The notes below the pieces were generated by a model, which had not been told where the DNA came from, searched no databases, and was given only the letters and a program-made list of their open reading frames with translations. Shown here piece by piece: positions 1-9,175 of a stretch of DNA of 64,000 nucleotides (position 1 is its first letter; each line of letters starts with the position of its first letter). Source of the stretch: CADEED01 sp963839685. GTDB taxonomy: Bacteria; Pseudomonadota; Gammaproteobacteria; Steroidobacterales; Steroidobacteraceae. The stretch is taken from contig CAWIVS010000009.1 of the NCBI GenBank assembly GCA_963839685.1, positions 73,584 to 137,583 on the forward strand, given 5' to 3'. Position numbers and translations under genes: made by a program.

Positions 1-822
1 CAGCGTGGCAACTCGTTTCATGAGGATGTCGCTGACTCGCGATCCACGCGTTGTCAGCCAGGAGAACTTCTTGCCGGGTGACCAATCGAACGGCAACGAT
101 GCATCGCTGACGATGAGCACGTCGAACGTCGGCGCCGCCGGGTTGTCGATGGCGGCATCGAGCACTTCGGTTGCACCGAGATTGTCGAAGACGCCTGCGT
201 CTGTGAGCTGCTCGCTTCTCAGCAGGAAATCCTGCTCCGCCGCATTCAGCAGGTCTGTGGTTACCGCGACCGGCGCAAACATCACGGGAAATGCCGAGGA
301 CGCCGCGATTGCCATGGCCACCGGAAGATGTTGAGCCGGATGCAGGCGCTCGCCGTCGTTGTACCCCGCATGTCCAAAGGACACCAGTCTTCCGGTGGTC
401 ATGCTGGTCGCGAGTAGTTGGAAGGCGACGCCAGTGTTGTAGAACTGCCCAAGTTCCGCTCCGGCAACGAACTGCGAGTAGTTCGTCTGCAGCAGGTTCA
501 CCAGCGAGTTGTTCCTGGAGAACGCTCTTCCCGCAGCCCACTTTCGCAGGATGCGGCCGCGAAGATTTCCCTGCGCGAGCTGAAACAGCGGCAGGCACGA
601 GCGATAGAATGCGGCTTCCTCGGAGGACTTGAGGTATTCCTTCCACGCGAGCGCCAGGTTCGCCGCGAGGATGCTTCCCCCGGAGACCGACCATACGTTC
701 TTGATGGTGCCGAGCAACTGCGCATCCCAGAGCAACTTGATGAGCCCGAGATGAAAAAAGGTGGCGCGGAAGCCTCCGCCGGACAGGCAAAGTCCGACGC
801 GAGACGTGGGCGTCAATATCAT
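1..822 (-). CDS. Patatin-like phospholipase, 3' end beyond window
   Basis: An open frame runs from an ATG at 820-822 off the left edge, giving 274 codons. Near the N-terminus is the glycine-rich oxyanion motif SGGGFRA, then the nucleophile elbow VSGGS, and further on the catalytic-Asp region LTDAGVFDNLG. This Ser-Asp dyad arrangement is that of patatin-fold acyl hydrolases, which release fatty acids from lipids. The segment AIAASSAFPVMFAPV is also typical of the family. No signal peptide is visible. The methyltransferase gene ends 35 nt upstream on the same strand, so the two may be co-transcribed. The lipid substrate cannot be told, and the C-terminus is missing. Confidence 0.88.
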   Translation of the reverse strand, partial: MILTPTSRVGLCLSGGGFRATFFHLGLIKLLWDAQLLGTIKNVWSVSGGSILAANLALAWKEYLKSSEEAAFYRSCLPLFQLAQGNLRGRILRKWAAGRAFSRNNSLVNLLQTNYSQFVAGAELGQFYNTGVAFQLLATSMTTGRLVSFGHAGYNDGERLHPAQHLPVAMAIAASSAFPVMFAPVAVTTDLLNAAEQDFLLRSEQLTDAGVFDNLGATEVLDAAIDNPAAPTFDVLIVSDASLPFDWSPGKKFSWLTTRGSRVSDILMKRVATL

Positions 823-856
823 GAGGCTCCCTCCCTGGGCTCCGGCCGGAACTATC

Positions 857-1519
857 TCACCGGACGCGTCCGGAGAACAGCGCTCCACAGCCGGCGACGT
901 CGACTTTCACATCGTCGAACCGGCGGTTCAGCTCGCGCTTGAGGGTCTCGAGATCATCCTGCTGGTTCCAGAAGATGCCTTTCTCATTGTAGACCGCCAT
1001 GAGGCGCCTGGCAGGCCAGCTGCGCTCGACACCGTGATGCAACAACGTCGCACCGAACAGCGTGGCATTGACGTTCATCAACGGCCGCAGGTGGTCGAAT
1101 ACCAACGCCTTCGAGGCCAGTGAACCCGGCAGGCAATGTAGTAGATAGTTGACCGCCACGGAGTCGAAGCCGGGCGCATCGATCGTGATTGGTTCGAAAA
1201 CGTTGCGACGGTAACTCTCGGGGCGGTACCGGGCGATACGCCGCGCGGCGAATTCCAGGGCCGTGGGATTGATGTCCAGCAGCGCGACGCGCGGCGGGGC
1301 CGAGGGAAATCGGCAGCGGTCCAGGTAATATCCGCTGCCGACTCCGACATCCAGGTGATTGGCGCTGAGATGCCGCTCGTAGTGCTGCAGCTGCTGCGGA
1401 GTCGGACACTTCCAGATGAAGCGATTCGACACCCCGAGCACCACGAAGTCGTAAATCCTGAGCACCCGCTTCGTGTAGACGGCCTGCCCGCTTTCCACCT
1501 GTTCCCTGCTGACATTCAT
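857..1519 (-). CDS. Class I SAM-dependent methyltransferase
   Basis: This 220-residue protein has motif I LDVGVGSGYYLD around residues 56-67, the acidic end of strand 2 (ALLDINP) and a later VNYLLHCLPG segment, the usual signs of a Rossmann-fold methyltransferase. It would transfer a methyl group from S-adenosylmethionine to a small molecule or lipid. There are no membrane segments. The adjoining downstream patatin-like lipase suggests, weakly, a lipid-related substrate. The ATG start fits the expected N-terminus; no close functional subfamily is recognised. Confidence 0.82.
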   Translation of the reverse strand: MNVSREQVESGQAVYTKRVLRIYDFVVLGVSNRFIWKCPTPQQLQHYERHLSANHLDVGVGSGYYLDRCRFPSAPPRVALLDINPTALEFAARRIARYRPESYRRNVFEPITIDAPGFDSVAVNYLLHCLPGSLASKALVFDHLRPLMNVNATLFGATLLHHGVERSWPARRLMAVYNEKGIFWNQQDDLETLKRELNRRFDDVKVDVAGCGALFSGRVR

Positions 1520-1617
1520 GCCGCACCCTGCCGGTGGCGGATCGTATCACCCTATCACCCGCTCCTTTTCTCTTCCGCCGACAGCGCCCACCACCTAGGC
1601 CGGGTTAAATCCTGGCA

Positions 1618-2316
1618 GTGGATATTCCCGTCGCGACAGGGTCCCCTGCTATTGGGGTCCCGCTCCCCGTGACCTCCTCCGAGGCGATCACGGTGTTGGC
1701 GCACTACTACCGCGCCGAAATGTCGCGAATGATCAGCTGGCGGGATCGACTGGATCGCACCACCAATTGGGCGATCGGCGCACTGGCCGCGATGTTGTCC
1801 ATCTCGCTCGCCACCGAGCAGGCGCATCACTCGGTGCTGCTGTTCGCAATGCTGTTGATCCACGCCCTGTTGATCATCGAAGCCAGGCGCTACCGCTTCT
1901 TCCATGTATACCGCGGGCGGGTGCGGCTTCTCGAGCGCGAATACTTCGCCCCCATGTTTGGACCTGATCCGGGCGGTACGCGCATCGGCCTCGCCGCGCT
2001 CGGCAAGGATCTGTGTGTGCCACGCTTCACCGTCACGCTGATGCAGGCGATGTCACGGCGCATGAGGCGCAACTACTGCTGGATTTTTCTGGTGGTGCTC
2101 TTGGCGTGGCTGGTAAAGACCACGTCCGCCGTTGCCGATGGCCACACGCGACTCGTACACACGATGCACGAGTTCCTCCAGAACGCGGCGATCGCGGGGA
2201 TCCCCGGCAGCGCGGTGGTGCTGGGCATCGCCGTGTTGTATGCCTGGCTGATATTCATCACGCTGCGATTCGACATCGACGAAGACGATCTCGGGCCGGG
2301 GAAAGTGCACGTCTGA
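1618..2316 (+). CDS. DUF2270 integral membrane protein
   Basis: The 232-residue protein starts at a GTG. After a short soluble stretch come the conserved HYYRAEMSRMISWRDRLD segment, two closely spaced membrane helices (about residues 50-88) and the EARRYRFFHVYRGRVRLLE segment typical of DUF2270. Two more helices lie in the C-terminal half (about 155-175 and 195-220). The family has no established function. The gene stands alone between the divergent methyltransferase and the convergent pbpG. Confidence 0.8.
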   Translation: MDIPVATGSPAIGVPLPVTSSEAITVLAHYYRAEMSRMISWRDRLDRTTNWAIGALAAMLSISLATEQAHHSVLLFAMLLIHALLIIEARRYRFFHVYRGRVRLLEREYFAPMFGPDPGGTRIGLAALGKDLCVPRFTVTLMQAMSRRMRRNYCWIFLVVLLAWLVKTTSAVADGHTRLVHTMHEFLQNAAIAGIPGSAVVLGIAVLYAWLIFITLRFDIDEDDLGPGKVHV

Positions 2317-2367
2317 GCGCTACATCGCGCGAAAACACGCCTCGATATTGTTTCCAGGACCGTCGCT

Positions 2368-3252
2368 TTATTTCTTCGCCAGCTCCGCGCCACCGGCAAG
2401 CTTTGGCGCCTGTTCCGCTTCCATCCACTTCCGGATGCGCCGCGCATCGGCGGTGCGCGTCAGCGAGCCAAACGAATTGAGCAATACCATCACCACCGGA
2501 CGGTCGTCGATCTTCGTCTCCATCACGAGACACTGGCCGGCGTCGTTGGTGTAGCCGGTCTTCTGCACGAGGATGTTCCAGTCCGACTTGCCGATCAGCA
2601 GATTGGTGTTGCGGTACGCGAGCACGCTCTTGCCGACGCGGACTTCATGAATCTGCAGCGTCGAGAACGCGCTGATGACGGGATCGCGCGACGCCGCGTT
2701 GACGAGCTTCACCAGGTCCCGCGCGTTCGACACGTTGAGGCTCGAAAGCCCGGAAGGGTCGTCGAAGCGCGTGTGCGACATGCCGAGCGCCTTGGCCTTC
2801 AGGTTCATGGTGCGAACGAACGCCGCCATGCCGCCCGGATACGCGCGCCCGAGAGTTCGCGCGGCACGATTTTCCGAAGCCATGAGCGCGAGGCGCAGCA
2901 GGTCACCGCGCGTCAGCTTTGCGCCGATGGGCAGGCGCGAGAAGGCGCCTTTGCCCTTCCAGCGGTCGGCAGCCGTGATCTCGATCACTTCATCGAGCGA
3001 CTGTTGGCCGTCCACCACGACCAGCGCCGTCATGAGCTTGGTGATCGAGGCGATGGGGGTCACGAGCTTCGCGTCGCGCTCGAAGAGCACGTGGCCGTTC
3101 GTGGCGTCCACGACCAGGGCGGCGGCGGAACGTACCTCCGGCCTCGAGATTGAATGGGTGGTGGACTTGCCGTCGGCGGCGTTCGCCCTAAGTCCGAAGC
3201 TGAATGACGCGACCAGTGCGTAAACAATCGAGACCGTTAACCTCTTCCCCAT
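2368..3252 (-). CDS. pbpG: D-alanyl-D-alanine endopeptidase, PBP7 family
   Basis: This is a periplasmic serine peptidase of the S11 family, which cuts D-Ala-meso-DAP cross-links in peptidoglycan. An N-terminal signal peptide ends near ANA at residue 25. The three active-site motifs are in order: SITK (Ser69-Lys72), SEN (126-128) and KTG (231-233). Length (294 aa) suits PBP7 rather than the longer DacA/DacC carboxypeptidases, which carry an extra C-terminal domain. The start at 3252 is preferred because GGGA lies just upstream. An ATG at 3270 adds six residues, and the frame stays open to 3573 only because it runs into the upstream LysR gene. Confidence 0.9.
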   Translation of the reverse strand: MGKRLTVSIVYALVASFSFGLRANAADGKSTTHSISRPEVRSAAALVVDATNGHVLFERDAKLVTPIASITKLMTALVVVDGQQSLDEVIEITAADRWKGKGAFSRLPIGAKLTRGDLLRLALMASENRAARTLGRAYPGGMAAFVRTMNLKAKALGMSHTRFDDPSGLSSLNVSNARDLVKLVNAASRDPVISAFSTLQIHEVRVGKSVLAYRNTNLLIGKSDWNILVQKTGYTNDAGQCLVMETKIDDRPVVMVLLNSFGSLTRTADARRIRKWMEAEQAPKLAGGAELAKK

Positions 3253-3334
3253 CGTCCCAAACGCTCCCATCGCCGAAGGTCTTATGTAGAACGCGATGGT
3301 AGGCCGAAGTGCGGCGTTCTGCACGTGCAATGCT

Positions 3335-4243
3335 TCACGATCCCGTGAGGTCGCGGTCCAGAAGACAATCGATGAACGCTCGCAGCGCGGGCTGAGAATG
3401 GCTCCGATTTGCGTAGTACAGGAACACGCCGGGCACGGTCGGTGACCACTCGGCAAGCACGCGTCGCAGCCGACCCCGTTCGAGCGCATCAAGGACGAGC
3501 TCATCATGGTAGGCGTAGAGAATCCCCAAGCCCTGCAACGCACCTTCGACGGCGACGTCCGAGAGATTCGCAATGAGCGGACCCCCGACGGTCAACTCGA
3601 GCTTCCTTCTCTTCTTTTCGAATGGCCACCGAAAAAGGTTGCCGCTACCGGGGAAGCGCCAGTTGATGCAGGCGTGATGCTGCAGATCGTTGGGCGTCTT
3701 TGGTTCACCGTGACGTGCCAGGTAGGCCGGTGAGGCCACGGCCATCATCGGGACATCCGGCGTCAGCCGCACCGCGATCCAGTCTTTCTCGAGCCGCTCG
3801 CCGATTCGAATACCGGCGTCGAAACCGCCGGCCACTATGTCGCTCAATCCATCATCAATCACAAGGTCGAGCACGACGTCCGGATTGTTGCGATGGAAGC
3901 GGCTGAGTCGCGGCGCGATGAGCGTCCTGGCGGCCATGCCCAGAGTATTGATGCGCAGTGTCCCCGCGACGCGCCCCTTGGCCGCCACCACCTCCGCGAC
4001 CGCAGCGTCGAATTCCTTGAGCAACGGTGCGACGCGCTCATGCAGCCGTGCACCGGCTTCGGTGGGACCGACGCTCCGCGTGGTGCGATTCAACAGTCGA
4101 ACGCCGAGGCGGGTTTCAAGCTGTCGAATGGTTTGACTCAACGCCGACGCCGACAGACCCAGTTGATCGGCCGCGCGCGCGAAGCTCGCGCGCTCGACTA
4201 CGGTCGCGAATGCCTTCAACTCTGCGAAATCGGATCCCCTCAT
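3335..4243 (-). CDS. LysR-family transcriptional regulator
   Basis: This 302-residue protein has the N-terminal winged helix-turn-helix typical of LysR proteins (ELKAFATVVERASFARAA, then SASALSQTIRQLE) and a two-lobed periplasmic-binding-like effector domain. It resembles the AaeR/DsdC-like group with a C-terminal YYANRSHSQPALRAFIDCL. It is divergent from a SnoaL-like gene, with an inverted repeat in the 90-nt gap that could be its operator. The start at 4243 matches the usual LysR N-terminus; longer in-frame upstream starts would enter the divergent promoter. Confidence 0.9.
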   Translation of the reverse strand: MRGSDFAELKAFATVVERASFARAADQLGLSASALSQTIRQLETRLGVRLLNRTTRSVGPTEAGARLHERVAPLLKEFDAAVAEVVAAKGRVAGTLRINTLGMAARTLIAPRLSRFHRNNPDVVLDLVIDDGLSDIVAGGFDAGIRIGERLEKDWIAVRLTPDVPMMAVASPAYLARHGEPKTPNDLQHHACINWRFPGSGNLFRWPFEKKRRKLELTVGGPLIANLSDVAVEGALQGLGILYAYHDELVLDALERGRLRRVLAEWSPTVPGVFLYYANRSHSQPALRAFIDCLLDRDLTGS

Positions 4244-4271
4244 TATGCTTCGAAACCTAAATAGCTCAGTT

Positions 4272-4290
4272 AGAGAATAGACGATTCTCT
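4272..4290. promoter_or_regulatory. Inverted repeat in lysR/SnoaL divergent promoter
   Basis: AGAGAAT, a 5-nt spacer, then ATTCTCT: perfect 7-bp arms. It lies 29 nt upstream of the lysR start and 44 nt upstream of the SnoaL start. LysR regulators usually bind such interrupted dyads next to the divergent target, so this is a reasonable operator candidate. Confidence 0.5.
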
Positions 4291-4333
4291 TATCAGTCTC
4301 GCGCCTTATTCTTGGGTCAAAGGAGATACACAC

Positions 4334-4660
4334 ATGAGCATCAACCTTCCGCAGCCGATTGCCGCCTATTTCGCCGCTGACCGATTGGATGCCGACGCAC
4401 TGGTGCAATGCTTCATCGAAGGGGCCGTCGTCAAAGACGAGGGCAAAACCTACACGGGGCTTGACGCCATCCGGAAATGGAAGTCTGACGTGGCGGCGAA
4501 ATATACCTACACCACCGAGCCGCTCGAGTCGGAGCAGAAGAACGGCATGACGATTGTGACAAGTCGATTGAATGGCAACTTCCCGGGCAGCCCCGTGAAC
4601 CTGCGATTCTTCTTCCGTCTCGAGCGCGACAAGATTGCGTTTCTGGAGGTCATCCCGTGA
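4334..4660 (+). CDS. SnoaL-like / nuclear transport factor 2 fold protein
   Basis: This is a 108-residue protein with the pattern of small SnoaL-like domains: IAAYFAADRLDADALVQCF, a TGLDAIRKW turn and a final beta strand FFFRLERDKIAFLEVIP. Members include ketosteroid isomerase-like enzymes and binding proteins; the reaction here cannot be assigned. A good ribosome-binding site (AAAGGAG) precedes the ATG. It is divergent from the LysR gene and is probably its main target. Confidence 0.8.
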   Translation: MSINLPQPIAAYFAADRLDADALVQCFIEGAVVKDEGKTYTGLDAIRKWKSDVAAKYTYTTEPLESEQKNGMTIVTSRLNGNFPGSPVNLRFFFRLERDKIAFLEVIP

Positions 4661-4702
4661 GCGCAGGCAAACCTGTACGGTGAACCCCGTTGGATTGCGA
4701 TA

Positions 4703-5041
4703 TTACGCCGGCCGATCGAACAGTCTGCGCAACTCCGTCTTGGCGTTCGTCAATACACGGCGGCGCTCGGGCGTGAGATTCCTTCCGGCGCGATTGATCT
4801 CGAAGTTCAGCATCGACATCGCGGAGCGGAACGGGCTGGACTTGCGGCGTCGGCTCCTTTCAGCCGACCTCTTCAATGAAAGCGCCACCTGGCGTGCACT
4901 GCGCTTGGTGAATACCCCGCGCTCCAGATCCAGTGCGTCACTTCGCTGCGTGACAGCCGCTGACGACTTCGCTACGGGCTTGCGCCTCGAGCGCTTCGCC
5001 TTCGATTTTGCAGCGGCCACGTGGTGCTCCTCGAATCGCAT
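4703..5041 (-). CDS. DUF3175 family small basic protein
   Basis: The small, strongly basic protein has a Lys/Arg-rich N-terminal tail (AAAKSKAKRSRRKP) and the conserved core LERGVFTKRSARQVALSLKR followed by SMLNFEINRAGRNLT, which identifies DUF3175. Function is unknown; the charge would fit nucleic-acid binding, but that is inference. Starts are uncertain: ATG at 5041 gives 112 aa, while ATG at 5095 gives 130 aa. Neither has a strong ribosome-binding site. Confidence 0.7.
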   Translation of the reverse strand: MRFEEHHVAAAKSKAKRSRRKPVAKSSAAVTQRSDALDLERGVFTKRSARQVALSLKRSAERSRRRKSSPFRSAMSMLNFEINRAGRNLTPERRRVLTNAKTELRRLFDRPA

Positions 5042-5128
5042 AGAGGTTGTGATGCTGATCTTTCGTGCAACTCCCGTCTGTCCTGTCCTCACCATTGCAT
5101 CGAATCGGAAACGACCTACTGCCCACCC

Positions 5129-5174
5129 GGGGACTGACCCCTTTTGCTAGCAAATGGGGAGTGTCCCCATTTCC
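5129..5174. repeat. REP-like palindrome, copy 1
   Basis: Two adjoining hairpins: GGGGACTGACCCC, then TTTTGCTAGCAAA joined to ATGGGGAGTGTCCCCAT. It shares the GGGGAC/GTCCCC and GCTAGC elements with copies near 18.4, 31.6, 45.2 and 56.0 kb. It lies between the DUF3175 gene and the LytS-type kinase. Confidence 0.75.
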
Positions 5175-5225
5175 CGGTTGTCACATTTGGCAACCGGGAC
5201 GGGCGGCGCCCTTACAATCCCGCGC

Positions 5226-6294
5226 ATGCCGGCCGAGCCGAACTACCCGGGAAGCGATCGCGCGCTGTTCGCGCTCTGGGCCCTGTTCTGGCTGCTGATG
5301 ATGGCGGTGGCGATCCAGGACGATTACTCCGATCCCGGCGTGAAGTGGTGGGAACCCGATCCTCTGGGAAGGCAGTTCCTGCCTGGCGGCGACCATCTGG
5401 CTCCTGCTGCAACGGCGAGTGGCGCACCGCTGGGACGACTACCTGGATCAGCCACTCAAGTGGTTCGGGAAGCACGTGGTGTGGCTGCCGGTCATCGCGG
5501 TGACCTTCATCACGTTCGTGTACGCGGTCCGGCACGGGGTCTACGCGCTCACCGCCGAAACCTACGAGCACGCACCCTGGCCGTTCACCTTCCTGTACGA
5601 GTCCATCAAGCTGGTGCTGTTCTCGGCGCTGTGGCTGGCGATCATCTTCGGCCTGGCGAGCTTCTCGTTGTGGAAACGGGAACGCGAACGCCTGCTGGAG
5701 CTGCAGAAATCCCTGGCCGAGTCGCAGCTCGCGCAACTCAAGGCGCAACTCCAGCCCCACTTCCTCTTCAACGCGCTCAACACGATCTCGGCGCTCATGC
5801 AGTCCGACGTGGAGCGCGCCGACCGGTTGCTCGCCCGACTCGCCGACCTGCTACGCGCGACTCTCGCAAATTCAAACCAGCAGACTTCGTTACGTGAAGA
5901 GTGGAGGTTGCTGGGACTCTACGCCTCCATCATGCAGGAGCGCTTCGCGGGTCGCGTGACACTCGCCTGGAATGCCAGCGAGGAAGCGCTCGACGCCGCG
6001 GTGCCGGCCATGCTTTTGCAGCCGCTGCTCGAAAATGCCTACAAACATGGCGTGGAGCGCAGCAATGAACCCGTGGCGATTCGCGTCGATGCGCATCGCA
6101 AAGGCAATGAGTTGAAAGTCCGCATTCACAACACGGGCGAATGGAACGCATCCGGGAGCGCCGGGATTGGCGTGCGCAATTGTCGTGAGCGACTGGCACT
6201 CGTCTACGGCGACAGGGCGAAACTCACGCTGGTGTCCGATGCGGATGGCGTGGCGGCGTCGGTGACCGTTCCCTACACGAGGTTTCGCGCATGA
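5226..6294 (+). pseudogene. LytS/YehU-type sensor histidine kinase, frameshifted N-terminus
   Basis: The C-terminal part, readable from a GTG at 5419, holds three membrane helices, a coiled segment, the HisKA_5-type box QLQPHFLFNALNTISAL and the ATPase segments LLQPLLENAYKHGVE and GIGVRNCRERL. An N-terminal helix (ALFALWALFWLLMMAVAIQ) starts at ATG 5226 in another frame. Removing one base near 5358 joins them as KWWEPILWEGSS, which looks native. The kinase may thus be broken, may start internally, or the base may be an assembly error. It overlaps the response-regulator gene by ATGA and would phosphorylate that protein. Confidence 0.8.
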
Positions 6295-7025
6295 TCCGGG
6301 TGCTCATCGTCGACGACGAAGCGCCGGCCCGCGACAAGTTGCGCCGCTGGCTCGGCACCCACGCCGATCTCGACATCGCGGGTGAGGCCGCGGACGGTCT
6401 CGCCGCCGCCGCCGCCATCGAGAGCCTGAAACCCGACGCCGTGTTCCTCGACATCCAGATGCCGGGGCTTTCCGGGCTCGAAGTGGCGGCGCAGCTCGAG
6501 AGTGACACGGCGCCGCTGCTGGTGTTCGTGACCGCCTACGATGAACACGCCATCCGCGCCTTCGATCTCAACGCCGTCGACTATCTGCTGAAACCCTACG
6601 ACCGCGACCGGCTGGAGAAAACGCTGCTTCGCCTGCGCGAGCGCCGCGGCGGCAGTGCACCGCCCGCCGTGCACACCGCGCGCGCGCAGACGCGCTCCAG
6701 CGAGCGATTGCTGGTGCCGCGCGGCGAGCAGCTCGAGCTCATCGAAGCCGGCAACATCCACTGGCTCGAAGCCGACGACAACTACGTGCACGTGCACACC
6801 AGCGCCGCGCGCTACATCGTGCGCCGCACGTTGACAGATCTTTTGGCGCAATTGGGCGAACAGCGCTTCGTACGCATTCACAAGTCCACGGCGGTGAATA
6901 TTGCGGAGGTCGCCTCGTTATCACCGCTGTTCAAGGGCGACCACGAGGTGCGGTTGCGCAGTGGCGCAGTGCTGCGCCTCAGCCGCCGATTCAAGGACGC
7001 GCTGTTCGCCCGCATGCCCCGCTAG
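6291..7025 (+). CDS. LytTR-family response regulator
   Basis: This is a 244-residue two-component regulator. The receiver domain (1-115) has DDE at 9-10, phospho-acceptor Asp54 in VFLDIQMPG and the Lys of KPYD. The C-terminal LytTR domain (about 140-240) includes ADDNYVHVHT and FVRIHKSTAVNIA and binds DNA as a beta-rich fold rather than a helix-turn-helix. It starts inside the stop of the upstream kinase (ATGA overlap), so the two are translationally coupled. The target genes are unknown; the membrane acyltransferase gene just downstream is a candidate. Confidence 0.93.
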   Translation: MIRVLIVDDEAPARDKLRRWLGTHADLDIAGEAADGLAAAAAIESLKPDAVFLDIQMPGLSGLEVAAQLESDTAPLLVFVTAYDEHAIRAFDLNAVDYLLKPYDRDRLEKTLLRLRERRGGSAPPAVHTARAQTRSSERLLVPRGEQLELIEAGNIHWLEADDNYVHVHTSAARYIVRRTLTDLLAQLGEQRFVRIHKSTAVNIAEVASLSPLFKGDHEVRLRSGAVLRLSRRFKDALFARMPR

Positions 7026-7104
7026 GGTCCCGCTCACCCCAGCTTGGGAGCCACTGGCCACATAAGTGTCGAGAAATAGGCGAGTTGTGGCCAACCTCCC
7101 CGCC

Positions 7105-8292
7105 ATGAACACACAAACCACGCGCTACGAATTCCTCGACTGGCTGCGAGTGCTCGCCATCTTCGTGCTGTTGTTCTTTCACACCGGCATGTTGTTCGTC
7201 GGCTGGGGCTGGCACATCACCAATGCCGAGACCATCCCGGGGCTGCAGCTCCCGATGGACCTGGCGCACCGACTGCGCATGCCGCTGCTGTTCGTGATCG
7301 CCGGTGCCGGCATGTGGTTCGCATTGCAGCGGCGCAGCGGCAAGGCCTTCGCCGGCGAGCGCACGCTGCGATTGCTGGTGCCCGCGATCGTCGGCATGTT
7401 CCTGATCGTGCCGCCGCAGGTCTTTATTGAACGCCTCGCGGATGGCGACTGGCATGGCGGCTACCTGGATTTCTTCGCCCAGCGCGTCCTGCAGTTCCAG
7501 CCCTACCCGGCCGGTGATTTCAGCTGGCACCACCTCTGGTTCATCATCTATCTATATGTGTACGTGCTCGTGCTGCTGCCGCTGATGTTGTGGTGGCGCA
7601 AGGCCCGTCCGACGCTGCGTCCGGGCGCGTGGCTGCTGGCACTGGCCCTGCCACTGGGCATCAACGAGGCGTTGCTCAAGCCGATTTTCCCCGAGTCGCA
7701 CGACCTCATAAACGACTGGTACATCTTCATTCACTACCTGCTGCTCACGCTCTACGGTTTCGCGCTCGCCTCCAGCCCCGCGATCTGGGACTGGCTGGCA
7801 CAGTTCCGTCGCAAAGCGTTGCTGATCGCACTCTCGATCACGCTCGGCGGACTCGGGCTCATCGAAATCGGCGTCATCGTGCGCGGCACCGCCGTCGAAG
7901 TCCTGATGGCCAACGCGTTCACCTGGACCTGGCTCATGGCGTTCTTGGGGTTCGGGCGTCAGTACCTGAGCTTCGGCAATCGCCTGCTCACCTGGGCGCG
8001 TGATGCGAGCTACCCGGTCTACATCCTTCATCAAACCGTTATTATCGTTATCGCGTACTTCGTGATTGCCCAGCCGTGGGCGCCATGGATCAAGTACTGG
8101 GTGGTACTCGGCGCCACGCTGGCCGTCTGCGTACTGCTTTACGAATTGGTGCTGCGCCGCTTCGCGGTGTTGCGCCTGGTGTTCGGCATCAAGACGCACT
8201 CGCTGCCGCCAGCGAGTTCTCGCGGCCCGACCGCCGCCGCGGATAGGGCGCGAGTTGCGACAACTTCAGCCACTCCGGAAAACGCCGGGTAA
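7105..8292 (+). CDS. Acyltransferase 3 family membrane protein
   Basis: This polytopic protein of about 395 residues has roughly ten helices. It opens with the family signature YEFLDWLRVLAIFVLLFFHT, with the conserved membrane-embedded His, and later has the conserved W-H-L-WF segment before helix 4. Family members O-acylate sugars, glucans or lipids at the inner membrane. ATG 7105 is preferred over an upstream GTG at 7066 because the family motif begins shortly after. It is close downstream of the LytTR regulator. Substrate is not predictable. Confidence 0.85.
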   Translation: MNTQTTRYEFLDWLRVLAIFVLLFFHTGMLFVGWGWHITNAETIPGLQLPMDLAHRLRMPLLFVIAGAGMWFALQRRSGKAFAGERTLRLLVPAIVGMFLIVPPQVFIERLADGDWHGGYLDFFAQRVLQFQPYPAGDFSWHHLWFIIYLYVYVLVLLPLMLWWRKARPTLRPGAWLLALALPLGINEALLKPIFPESHDLINDWYIFIHYLLLTLYGFALASSPAIWDWLAQFRRKALLIALSITLGGLGLIEIGVIVRGTAVEVLMANAFTWTWLMAFLGFGRQYLSFGNRLLTWARDASYPVYILHQTVIIVIAYFVIAQPWAPWIKYWVVLGATLAVCVLLYELVLRRFAVLRLVFGIKTHSLPPASSRGPTAAADRARVATTSATPENAG

Positions 8293-8355
8293 GCGCCGGT
8301 GGGCCGATCAATTTGATGCTCGCGCTCGAGAATCCGCACACCCTCGCGGCACGCA

Positions 8356-9115
8356 TCATGCAATTTTTCGCAGCTCATCCGTCCGCCGGGCGCTGAGCGA
8401 TGCCGCCAGCTCGCGCAGTAGTTTGCCGCCATCGCCGCGCCACGCGCTGCCGTGCATGCACGCCAGGGTAGTCGGCTGCTCGCGCGCCAGTCGCTCGAGC
8501 GTCTGTGCCGTTTGCGGCGCGTGCGCGTAGTAATCCATCGCTGAGCGAAATGCCTCGCTGGGGCCGAGGATATCGGACTCTGTCAGCGCCTCGGCGCCAC
8601 TGCCGCCCTGCGTGAACAGATCGCCACTGAATAACGTGCGCGTGGTCAGGTCCATCATGAGCCCGCTCTCCCAGCCATGCGGCACATGCGGTGTATCGAA
8701 CCAGCGCATCCGGTGCCGGCCGAGTAGCAGTTCGGCTCCATCGGCGAGCGCGTGCGGCGCGCGGTCCGCCTGGTCAGCGATCGACACCATGGCGGCCACC
8801 TGGCTGCAGACGGGAACGGCATGGGGCGCAAGCCGCGAGAAACTGGTTGAGCGCGCCAGACTCGTCGGCCTCGAAGTGCGAGAACCCGACGTAACGCAGC
8901 TTTTCGAGCGGCATCACCGCGCGGATGGCCTCGCTCACCAGCGGAAACAGCTGGCGCAGGCCGGTATGGAACAGCAGTGGCGCATCGTCCACGACCAGGT
9001 ACTGGTTGAAATTGAACGCCCCGGCGTCTCCGGGCAGTGCGACCGGCGTATTGATGCGATAGATGCCGTCGGCGACCTCGTTGATATTGGTGCCGGATTG
9101 CGTGTTCGTGATCAT
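8356..9115 (-). pseudogene. FprA/ODP-type diiron MBL-fold protein, one frameshift
   Basis: Two reading frames together make one MBL-fold protein. The N-terminal frame (to about 8822) has HFEADESG, the H-x-E-x-D iron-ligand motif of the oxygen-binding diiron proteins and flavodiiron family. The C-terminal frame (from about 8820) supplies VPHGWESG, SGDLFTQGG and CMHGSAW, the remaining ligands. One extra base near 8821 separates them; restoring the frame gives APAVPVCSQVAAMVS. No flavodoxin domain follows. Such proteins bind or reduce O2 or NO. It is divergent from an ECF sigma gene across a long inverted repeat. Confidence 0.8.
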
Positions 9116-9137
9116 GGGGTCTCCTTGTTGGCCTCTT

Positions 9138-9168
9138 ATGTGTAACGACCGGGCGGGTCGTTACACAT
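9138..9168. promoter_or_regulatory. 13-bp-arm inverted repeat between MBL and ECF genes
   Basis: ATGTGTAACGACC, five bases, then GGTCGTTACACAT: perfect 13-bp arms. It ends 7 nt before the sigma-factor ATG and starts 22 nt upstream of the MBL gene. It could be an operator serving both promoters, or an RNA hairpin hiding the sigma-gene ribosome-binding site. The TGTAACG half-site recurs at 28395-28426. Confidence 0.6.
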
Positions 9169-9175
9169 CCTCCAT

